Shown: positions 47,301-59,300 of the stretch, in pieces | How the letters are laid out: the number at the start of each line of letters is the position of its first letter | How positions within the stretch are numbered: position 1 is the stretch's first letter | Origin: Bimastos eiseni | Taxonomy: Eukaryota; Annelida; Clitellata; Crassiclitellata; Lumbricidae | Reading direction: 5' to 3' | Assembly (NCBI GenBank): GCA_959347315.1 | Contig: OY365807.1 | Location: 32,244,204 to 32,308,203 of the forward strand | DNA: 64,000 bases | Translations under genes and position numbers: made by a program | Notes under the pieces: model-generated | The model's database searches: none | The model's input: the letters and a program-made list of their open reading frames with translations, nothing else | Told to the model about the DNA's origin: nothing

Positions 47301-50300
47301 GCCTGTGATTGGCGTTCAAACATTAGGATATTTAACAGCTCTTCACCAGGTGATTGACTAACAATGCCTCAAATTCGCATTTCCTGAATTGACCTGACAC
47401 GCTTTAAAATGTAAACATGCAATAGAAATAATAATAATAACACATAACGTTATTTACAACAGAATTAGATTGCATTGATCAAAATAATTGATTCAACCTT
47501 AGCATCAAATATTCTCTTTCTCAGTCGCTCCAGATAATCGTTATGTTCTTCTTTCGTCAGATACGTGTAACGCAGAAGGATTCGGGCAAAGTCGTCTTCC
47601 TGGATCGTTGATAGGCCACGTGAATACTTATTAAATTCCAGCTGAAGAACCTCAATCTGCAGGTCATTCATGAACCTAGTGCGTTCAAAGAATTAAGACA
47701 ATGAGAGCGGAAATGCATTCAACCATCAACTGCATTGACAAAAAAAGTTTGATTTGGAAAAACATCATAACCATTTAAAACTGGAGGAAATGAGTTAACT
47801 AAAAATGCCTAACATTTAATAACATCCATGCACTTTATTGCACTCGTGTGGCTGAAACATTCTTACAGCCTAGTGTTGTTTTAATAATGGTTTAATTTTA
47901 GTTTCAGTTATGATTGTTAGTCTTCATATTTAGCTTTAGTTACGATAGTTCCTCACTTATAGTTTTAGTTTCTATGTCTCAGATATAGTTTTAGACAGGT
48001 TTCATTTTGTCAAATATAGTTTTAGTTAGTTTTTTGTCAAATAAAGTTTTATTTTTAGGTCGCTGATTTTAGTTTAAGTAAGCTAATTATAATTTAGCTC
48101 AAGTATGCTAGTTACAGCTTTAGTAATTTAATATCAATTTAAGCTATAGCAATAATTCTTTAAATCTAATTTAATTCTAATCGAACTCAATGGTAGACCA
48201 TAATTATTATGGTCTACCACTGACATTCGTCACACGTGAGGCCAAAGACGAGAAAAATGAAAATTTCAACATTTCTGAATTAATTAAGTGAACTTTTTGC
48301 AGTAAGTTCCATACATATTTGCTAAATAAAAAAAATATAGGATTCGAATTCATGGTAAACGGAAGTAGACACATCTCATTCTCCTCGAGTGTCTTAGAAG
48401 AAGTACTGCAAGATACGTCACGTCATTTGCAGAATTATATACAAATCATGCAAACAACGAATATGCGCCTAAGTTAGGAGCATTTTCAAGCAGAAATTTT
48501 TGTTCTATTCTGGCTAAATATTGTTTTAGTTTTCATTGCATCTATTTTCGTTTCGTTTTAGTTGCCACAATTTTCATTTTCGTTTTGTTGTCTCCATAAT
48601 TTAGTTTTAGTTTCAGTTTTCGTTGATGAAAACGTTTCAATTTCATTAATTGCCATTTCGTTTTCGTTAACGAAAACAATTCTATTGCAGCCCCAAGGAA
48701 AATGCTATGAAAACACCTCTACTTTTCAAGGGAAAGCATATAAAATTTATTAAGTAATGGGGCATAACCGGAAATCGCCTCGGACATTTGCCTCGGCCGA
48801 ATATTGGACTATTTGGAAGTATTCGCCTTGGCAAATATTACGCCTGCAAATAGCTAAAAATAACTTTTTTGATAAACTAATATTTTTTCATCAAATAAAT
48901 TTAGGACAAACGGATTTACTTATAAGTTATTGATTAATTAAACAAGAACTTAACATTCTATTAAATTTTCCTTAAAATAAAGATGTTAATTTATATATTT
49001 TAATTTCTTTTGGTTGCATCTCCCATGTTGCAACCAAATCAGTCATTTTCCTGCTTGAATTGGCTCCACCCACTTTCCGGTAAACATTAGAAAGTAAAGA
49101 CGTCGTTGATAACTTCATATTTCAAGGTTTTACATTTTTTTAAACAAAGTTATTAAATAATAAATATATTGTTATAACCTAGAGTGCGACGATACGCTGT
49201 ATGAAGGATATTGCTATAGACTCTGCATTGACTATAGATAGTTCTCCGTAGCTGGGCACGTGGCAGGTTAACTACGCTTTGCCTACGTATGGTACTCGCC
49301 GAGTCACTGGCCAGATTTGCCGCTACTATTCAGTTCGTACCCGGATCCGGCAAATAGTGCATCCAAATACTCTGATTCGGTACTCGGTGGAAATTGTCTA
49401 CTCGATTATGTCCTTTTAACTAATCTGTAACTGGAAATAATCTAATAAATAATCAACATAAATTACTTGTTAAAGTCTTCGAATTTCAAAACGTCATTGC
49501 CTTTCTGACCAAAGAAGTGTATGGTGAGCGTTGTGTCTTGAAGCCCCTCGCTCAACTGTTTCTCCTACATGTAGTTGATGGATCACAAAATGATAACCAA
49601 TTGACCTTTAGGTTAATCATCAGTTCAATTCAAATGAGACATCTAATAACAATAATAATAACAAAGCAGCAACTGGAACCTCTAAAGAGTCTCTCTGTCT
49701 ACACCATTCTGTACAAAGCTATAGAGAAAGGAGTCTACATCAGACTGAAAAATGCATCTTTAAAAGAAATGAGAAAACATAGTGAAGCAAACTAAGCATA
49801 ACCCCCCAAGTAAAATTCGTTTATAAAGGAAGAGTTCAGTGGAGCGGATGTAAAGAATCAAGTCTTACCCTTGACAGACGACCAACTAACTAACAAAACC
49901 TTCATGGTAACTTCAACCAAGCATCTGCTACACTTGTTGGTGTCATTTTAAAGTTTGATCATGTTCCACATTGCTTGTGATACTGAATTACAAATTTTAA
50001 TCTGGCTCTGGCAGCACCAGTTGGGGAATGCCCCTGGCTATTCACAAGAACTCTGCTACCCTATTTCAGATCATCCTAGAAAGATCTTCACTTTGCATCT
50101 CAAGGTGAACTTATTGCTTCCTCTGCAACAATCGTGTGCTTTGTTCTTGAATAACCGTTCATTACATATGCATGTCATTTAACCAGGAACTCTGCTACAT
50201 CACTGACAAGAATTAGAAAGATTTTCTCTTTTGCCAGAGGTTGAACTGGGAGCACCTCTGAGCAGATAGTTTGCCGAAGTGCACGGTACGTCCTAAGAAT

Positions 50301-53300
50301 TAATTACCATCAATGCAACAAATCAAAAACAGTCATATACCTACTGAACAATTTCTAATGTAAAGAAAAAAGAAAACCATCTGCTTAGTAATACAATAAA
50401 CAGTCCCAGAATGAAATGCCTTCAGCTACAGAAGGGGTCAGAATTTAACAGTGTGAGAATTCGAAGTGGTGCATACTTTGATATGACAAAAACACTGTCA
50501 GAGAAAAAAATCCAGGAAGCACCACAATCAACCAAAGATGCTGACCATTTTTCATGATGGTAATGCAATTTCCCATGTTTTAGACAGAATACAACAGGAA
50601 ATTGTTTTTATATATCAGTCTACCTAGTTCAGGGAAGGACATGTGTTTTTCCTTGAACCTTATGAACTGCCATAAAGGCAAATATTAAGCCTATCATACA
50701 CCCAAAAACCACGTTTTTCCCCATAACAATATGAGTCTCACTAATGTTGATTTTATTAAACCACGATGTACTGTCATAAGGTCAGAACTAGCACTGTCTA
50801 GAGTATCAGCACAACAGCTAAAAAAGGCGGAAAGCACACACGTTAAGGGGTCAGCCATCAAGAATGTCCACAAATGGGGTGGGAGTGAGGGATGGAGACC
50901 CAAATGAAAGAAGGTGTAATGACCAAAGCAGGTACTTGCCTCTAAATTTGGTGCATAGTTAATTCAGCACAGGCTTTTCCTTGTCACCAACAACAGACAG
51001 TCACCTGTATTGCATTGAATCCAATAAGATTTCCCTCACTGGACACCTCAGAAATCAAAGTAGCCCACCTTGAAACATAGTTACCCCTGCAAGATCAAAA
51101 TGGTAACTTAATCTAGATCTTAGGTTTCATTTAGGATGTCCACATGAGAAATTGTGGGATGTGAAAAGCAACATATCGAAATGCAAACAAATAATAATGA
51201 TTGGAAGGGAAGGGTTGAATGTAGGCAATTCTTTGCAGACATTCTTCATGGGTAACCATTAGGAAAGGAGCCACTCACTCTGCTTACCAACACCAACAGA
51301 GTGCAAGGCCAAGCACTGGTAACAGTAATCTTAGCAAATTTAGTGAAAAAAATCTCAGCAACTAAAGAGTCAAAGATTTATAATTTTGGCAGAAATCTGA
51401 AAACATAAAAGCAAATAATTTTTACTGAGCTAAGCAGAAAATATGAGCAACAGATGTGACGCAATGCCACGTTTAAGGTAGTTGGCCCCAGAAAGTAATA
51501 CCGGTAAGTTTCAATATAGTTGATGGATCATTTGGTTCCTGTTACATATTACTAAAAGTAGGCCCAAACAATTAATTCATGCATATAGTTTTGTGTTCAA
51601 AAAGCCAAGTAGCAAAATTGTAATTTAAACATTAATTTCTGCAAGATTCATTCAATTGAAAAAACCTTTTGCCCAAATTAATCAAATTGCAAAGGTTAAC
51701 TTTGGCTTCTGAACACTGATTTCTAAGGCCAAACATAATTATGGGTGAGGGCCTATCGATATTTCTTATACTGATTCTAGGTCAAATGCAACCACTTTTG
51801 TCAGAGTACACAGAAAAAGGGAACCTTCAGTTTATGGTGTAGCTTAGCGTTTGCATGCAAAGCTCGTTTTGCTATGCTTAAGGCAGCAACAAATACCCTA
51901 CATAAAAGAAAATAAAAGCACAGACTGCCATGAACCTACGAAATCCTTTCTTTCAAGCAGCAGAAGGTTCCAAATGTTAGTTCGTATGTTTGACCGAACA
52001 TTACTATCGGAAATCGCTTCAGTCTTGCAAATGTCCTTCTTGTTTAGGACTCTCTGTTGTACTTTCCTCATCTAATTCGACACCACCAACCATTGCAAAC
52101 GGGCAAGAGAAAGAAACAGTACATAAGGTAAACAGCAAAACAAAAGACTGAAACCCAAAACATAACAGAATTCCAAACGAAGTTAATCAGAAAGTTGGTG
52201 GCTAAAAATAAGAAATCCAAACACACCAATCACAAACTGAATAGCAAAAACCAGAAACAGGCAGCAGTTCATCATATGCATAAGAGCACTTATTTGCTCT
52301 AAAACAATAATTTTAATATTCCATCCTACTATTACCAATTATGCATTTACAACTCACCCCTCCATTCAAATATTTCAGCTGTAATGCTAATCAAATGTAG
52401 CCACATATAGAGCAGGATACTAAATATTATAAAAATCATTGATTTTCTTAATTATGTATTCACTTTTGAGTGTAACTAAATGCATTCTTATTTAGCCATT
52501 AGAAACCTGTTCTGAAGTATCGACTATCTCTGCAAGAAATGAATTACTCATAAAATAGTGATTAGAAAAACAATTAGGGCATTGTTTTAACCAGATTAGA
52601 CATGTCAGGCATGTCAGTGGGTGCCCAGAGGTTCCTACACCCATCCCAAAGTAAAGCACCTGACCTGTGAATGCTTATACCAAAGACCAGTCCAAGACAC
52701 ATACAATGTTTAAGCACATTTCTGAATTAGTAAAGGGTTGTAGCTTAATAATGCTCCTTGATGTCTGACAAATGTGAAGCAAGGTTGCAATTGACAATCA
52801 GTACATCATTAATTAGGCATAGTAAATTACTTTATAAAGTATAAACAGTAATAAAAGTGTAATTTGATATTACCCAGCTAACAAGTAGTTCAGAAGTGCA
52901 CAAACGCCTTCAGCTTTGTGTGATCATTGTTCACAATAAGTCTTGGCATAATTGGGAATTCATTCCTTATTGAATTTCAAAAGGGTAATTAAAATCCTCT
53001 TCACATAAAATTTAAACTTTCGTCAATAATTCTGAATCATGCTGCAAAATCAATCACCCTAAGAAAGTAAAAACAAATCTAAACAAAACAACAAAGATCA
53101 AAGAATAATTTAAACAAAGAAACTGCTACCGAAAACAAATGAAATTACCATCAAACCTAGCTCAACAATCAAGAAATACTTGAGAACTGTGAGACAAACT
53201 GATTTATGCATGCAATTATGGAATCACTTCAGCATGAAATTAAACTTAAGAGTTCAGGTTATCTGATCGTGCAGCTCGTCACCCCATGCAACGTCATCAA

Positions 53301-56300
53301 CATTCATTCTCATCACCACACATACACTGTCCTTCAACAGTTTCCAGATGTTGGCTGGCTCTTTCCTGGCCACTCGCTCACGCTGTGCCGCATAATCCGT
53401 CAGTTGGAACAAATCTAACCACTGGCGAAAAGGGACATAGACAACTTTCTACCATGTCAGCAATTCAGTGAAAGCACAAAAAAAATGACAAGACACAAGA
53501 AGACATAAGAGCTACATAAATGCAAACAAATATCAAAATAAATATAAAATTCATGACAACTAGGTAAAATAATTCTAATTACAGATTTTAAAACTTTTTC
53601 AAGCCACAACTCAATTTGCTAAACAAACAAGTTATATATATAACAAATAAATATAAACATTGAATCAATGAAACATATGATTCAGTTATAAGAATAAGAC
53701 ATAATCTAGAGAATGACCAGCAGATCCTGGTATCAAACACAAAGAAAACATCTACAGCACAAAATATGCAAAAGTAAGATGTATCTTGAGAATAAACTGA
53801 TAAGCTAGACAAGGAAATGAAAAGACATCGATATATAATGTTTAAAAATAAAGTTACAAAGTGTATGAATAATGCTAGTTTAATTTATACTAGCCTTACA
53901 ACTCAGCTTTGCCTGGGATTGAATTTTGAACCTGGTGGTGAGCCCTTCACCCTTGAAAATGTTTCCGTCTCACTCTACACAATAATGTCCCGATCATGAG
54001 TGTTCCATTTGAGGAGCACTCCAAATCAAGCCGTGGCTTTATAACTTACACGCTTGAAATGCATATTCAATTAGTCCCACCTCATATGACGTGAATGTAA
54101 GTGGCCACTATTATTAAACGAACTATTGGAAGTATGACCAATTTCAAAGTAAAAATGTTCAAATATTGGAACCTAAAGTAAATTGTGTAAAATTGTGTAA
54201 AATAGTGATGCTTACCTACAAATTTGCAAAAGAATGTTTTGTAACAAATTTCATATCGCCAGAGCATTTGTTTTGCAAGCCTTTTTTGGAATGAAGAAAT
54301 AAATTTTCTGCTTTATATTTAGGATTTTAAAAGACACAAGATACAAAAAAATTTCTTCCAAGAAAGCTATAGAAATAAACATCAGAAAAGTCATTTTTGA
54401 GAACTTACTTCTTGTTCTGATAGGCTACGAACTGTACTGCCAGCCATCAGCTGTTGTAACTAGAAATTAAGAAAAACAAAATTGTAGAAAAATGTATCAC
54501 AAGAGGTAGATAATAGACCTGACACCACCACTTATTCAATATCAATTGTAAATGGCAAATAACTTTTATGACTACTAGGCATAACTATTAAATGCTAGTT
54601 AGGGATTCATCTACACTAAAAAGTTTATCAACATATTGATAATATGTTCTTATTATGAGCAGATAAGAAAACCGAAACCTGAGATTAGAGCTGTACCGAT
54701 TAATCTTTAATCGGCCGGCTGATTAATCGGGCCGATTATAGAGATATCGGTAATATCGAATATTGGCAAGATAATTGGCGCCGATATTAAAAATTTTTTT
54801 TTATATTTTATAATATTATTTTCAGTCTAAAAAAGCAAAATAACGACAGCAACATCACTGGGGTAATGGAACATACCAGAGTAATGGAAACTTGACAGAA
54901 AAAGCCCATAAATCAGAATTCGATAACTACTATATCATATGCTGATCTTTCATGGACATGATAGTTTTCAGCTGCTAGTTTATCACTTCTGATACAAGTT
55001 TTTGATTCTCATACATAGGGTTGCCAGATACAAGGCAGGCAAAGGAGGAAAAAGGAGGACACATTGATTGTTTCACACAAGAGTCAGAGGGTTTCCTAAG
55101 CTTCCAAGAAATAAAATTACACTTAAAAGCTGCATATAATATCTGTTGAGGCTTTTTATCAATATGGTGCAATGTAGTTCAAAATCAATTGCATCTTCAT
55201 CATTATGCATAGTATTTCTATGAAGAGAAAACTCTCTGCAGCAAATGCTTCTCCTTACCAATAACATACGCATTATAACTTCTCGTAAGATACATTCATT
55301 GTGCGTAGTAAGTAAGTAGCCATTTCAACCAAAACGCATCACAGAATTACTAATAAAAGCAAACCACAGAAGCTGCTCTGCTACCAGAAATAAACTGAAT
55401 ATTTTAACCTATGAACTAGAAATGGCTGGAAAAAAAGAAGTTGAAATAAAAAAAGTAAGCATATTGGACTTCTTAACCTGTAATCCCCTTTAGCCCAAAG
55501 TTTAGAGACATTTTCTATTTCTCTTTGGCTTTCAAGGATTTGGAAATCTAATTGCATCTTCTTCTGGCGACCGACTATCCGCGCCTCAGATTCACATTTA
55601 GGTGTGACCTTGTGCGCGTTACAAATTTAATAAATAAATAAATAAGAAGGTGCTAAATCCATGTGTTAAATCAATAGAAAGTTCAAAATTGCCACAAAAT
55701 AATAATAGTCAATTGGGTCATCACACCTAGCACCAAAAAATCCCCCCTCCAAATCGAGACATGTCCTCATTTTGCCTGATGTCTGGTAACCATAATCATA
55801 CACTAAACAAAACTGACAGCTGTTCTCCAGTAGTTGATTTTAAAACACTAACATGTACGCTTGTCCATCCTTTACCTGTACCTAACTATCCATGTAAGAA
55901 CAACCTTTATAGAAGTCAGTAAGAAATGTTTTGGGGAGATCTGATTGGCAGCTAGCATGTATTCGTTAGGCATGCCTCCACGATGTATATTTATCGGTTT
56001 CTCTGTTGAATTGGCCAGCCGTTCCTTGGCTTGAATTGGCCAGCCATTCCTTGGCCTTTAAGCAAGCACTATGACTCACTCTGCACATGTTGTGTGTTGA
56101 CACGTTCCCACCTTCTATACTAGCACACTGGGTGATCTCACCACTGGTCTGAAGAAGCCATTGGCTCGACCATACGATATGGGAACGAAATGAAATGCCG
56201 ACCTTCACAGACCCAGTGATGTTGCTGTCGTCATTTTGCATTTATAGACTGAAAATAATATTATAAAATATAAAATAATTTTTAACATCGGCACCAATTA

Positions 56301-59300
56301 TCTTGCCGATATCTGATTCTGCCGATATCTCTATAATCAGTCCGATTTAATCAGAACAGTTCTAGTTTAAATTTTAAATAAGTAGTTGCATTATCAACAT
56401 GCTCATGGAAAGATTGAAATAGAAGTACTAACAACAAGGAATTCCTTTTTGTCGACTTTTTGGTCGCCATCGACATCAAACATATTGAAGGCAATTTGAA
56501 AGCCAGAAGTTGGCTCTACAAGAAAAAAGCAAAACATTACAGATCACTAAATCGAAACAATCTCTAAGGGGGCTCTTACTGTTATCTGGTACACTGCCAG
56601 ACCACAAGATACGAGTCAACCACTCCTCATGTATTTAACTTTGGGTTAGGGAAAAATGTTGCAACATTACCCTTCATGTTGTTACAACAGTCCAAACAAA
56701 ATTCTAATAATCCATTTCTCTATTGGCTTAGATTAGAGGTATAACAAATGGCAGTCACTAGATGAGTAATTGAAATCATCAACACTATAAAACAAGGGTA
56801 GTCACTTAACTATTAATGATGAGCATGCACTAAATGTGACCTGGAAGCCAATACAGCTCATTGCTAAATGGCTAAGACAATTCCGAAGACAAGAAGATTT
56901 AGCAACTTAATTTTCTTACTCTCTGCACGTGAGAGTGGGTGACGGGCCACTCCTCTCCCTCACCATTTTTTCACACCCATATAGTTAACAAATTCAATGT
57001 CCAGTGAATCTCCTCAGTAGTCAATACCACTGGAATAAATTCTTGAACTAGAATAACACTTCAGTGGGTTCAGCATAACAGTGGCTCATTGGTTGATCAA
57101 TTAAATATAATTAGTGTCACTTTCTGAAGCCCTTAATAAGACTGTGCATTCAATTAAGCATCTTCTTAATACTCTTAACTTGATACTCCTAACTGATGTC
57201 TAACAATATTGTATAATGAATACATTTTGAGAACAACAAACAAAAACAAAGCATTGTCTTGCTAGACAGGTTTTGAGAAGTCAAAGATTAAACAATTATA
57301 CTCACTTGTCAAAATGCAGAGCAAGAACAGATATTCTGTATAGGAGATTAAACCTAAAATGCAAAAAAATCCTTTCATACAGCATTAAATAAATTATCAA
57401 AGGTATACAATATACATCTTCTTTATCAAAATAACATGATTTTCCATCACTCAAAGGACAGCCAGTGGCTCTGAAATCATAATATGTCAATGCTTGTCAG
57501 CCATTCACGAAATTCACAGAAATCTTTATTAACAGCTGAGGATTACCAGCACTACATGGTAACCCAGATGCACTGAAGAAGCCACTCAGTCGCAATGTCC
57601 TGACTGTAACCAACCACTTGTGTGATTGTCATCTGCGACCTGGGGTTGTTGTTGGAGGGGAGAACCATCCATGGCTGACCATATAAACTCCCTTTGCAGG
57701 TAATGCTTCGATCAGCTGCTACATACACAGGTCACAATCGATCATTCGGAAATGCAGTGATCTTGTTCACTGCTTTATCTTAACGCAACTGGATTATTAC
57801 AAAATAAGCCTGAGGGTCTTCAAGCATTTTCCACCTCAAATCAGTGCTAAACTGTACTACCCAGTCTAAGCCAAAATATTAAAACATATCACAATACATG
57901 CAAGAGATGCTACGCTGGTTTCCTGTTGGAATTTCCTTAAGAGCGCTTAGCTGGCAAATGCTTCAATTGTCAGCACTGCCCAGCACACATCAAAGAGATC
58001 CGTGTTCCAGCTGAGGTCATTCTGGTTGGTAATCATTACACTCAGCAAGCAGTCAATCACTGCATCGCATTAATGCATTATATTAAAACACACTTGGTTT
58101 AGATCAGTTACACAGCATGCATATGACATCAAAAAGAGCTGTATTATGCGCCTTCATATACCTGTATACATCATATATACAAACATAAACCTCAAAGACA
58201 AGGAAGACTCTTGGAAAGTTATTGCTGGTCCGGGCTCTGGCACTCTTTTCCAACAAAAGTTTGCTCTGGAGAGTCTGTATTGGCTTTAAAGCTTGATTAA
58301 AATGTCATCATTACTTGGACTCATTTCCTCCATAGACTGTTTCCATGTCTTCTAACTCAAAACATACATAATTGATCTTTCGTGTCATTTTTGGCAGTTA
58401 TCTCAAAACTGTGATTTGCGACATCTGCCTGCTTTGATAGAGCATCTCACATTTGCTCATGATTTTTACAGGGCCAATGACTCTGCTCTGTAGAGACCAT
58501 TGACCAATGCCTTAAGCATCATTACAGTGGCATTCAAAAGTTGAAGTTATCAAGTGCATGAATATAATCTTCATCACTATCATACAGTATAGTTGTGCCA
58601 AACAGCTGTTTTGAATTCATATTCAATGAATAATGACATTTGAAAATTCTTAATAAAAACTCTACTTAATGAAATATCAAACCAATCAATGAATCAAATT
58701 TTCAATACAAAACCATTTCAATTCCGTATGATCTGTATGACTGACATCAGAGTAAATATTGTCAAGAGTTCTATCAACTGCCTGTCAGCATTTGGAAAAA
58801 TAACAAACCTCACGAATTAGTGAGTACACCATTGACTTAAGTTACACATAACCCACTACTTATCCCAAGAACAGCCATACATGTATATATAACTGACCTA
58901 GGAAGAGTAAGTGCTCACCATTCTCAAACAAATTCCCAAAAAAGTGTGAAGATGATTTCTTTTTTGTAGGTGTGTTTCTAAGATATGAGTCAACTTCATT
59001 TTCTCTCAGATGACGTCGAGATGTTCGTGCTAAAATCAAACATGGAGGAGCGAAATCTTTTTTTTTTTCTCAATAGAGCATATGTTTGTACAAAGTAATA
59101 ATTCTTCCTCTCAAAATAAGACAGGAAAAGCACTAGTCTAAACAGCTTTTTATGCTTCAATAAGTCATATGATCAACAAACCATGAAGGAAACTGCAGTT
59201 GTCATCATTTAACATTTCAAATATATAAAGACATATAAAGATATATAAAGGCAATCTGTTAAAAAGTAATCAACACTTTCACTTATTTTCCACAATCATA

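Noticed and set aside
49517..49795. Plus-strand 92-codon ORF (MYGERCVLKPLAQ..)
   Set aside because: It overlaps the antisense of the MICU HFFG exon and shows no family resemblance.
51960..52075. Minus-strand open stretch after a ..gaattag acceptor (MRKVQQRVLNKK..) as a MICU exon
   Set aside because: No well-placed donor, and the exons at 53326-53421 and 49467-49564 already join in phase and match MICU3.
55490..55610. Minus-strand open stretch (RQKKMQLDFQILESQRE..) as a MICU exon
   Set aside because: The exon at 56433-56515 runs on directly into 54409-54459 in phase and by homology; this stretch lies inside a transposon.
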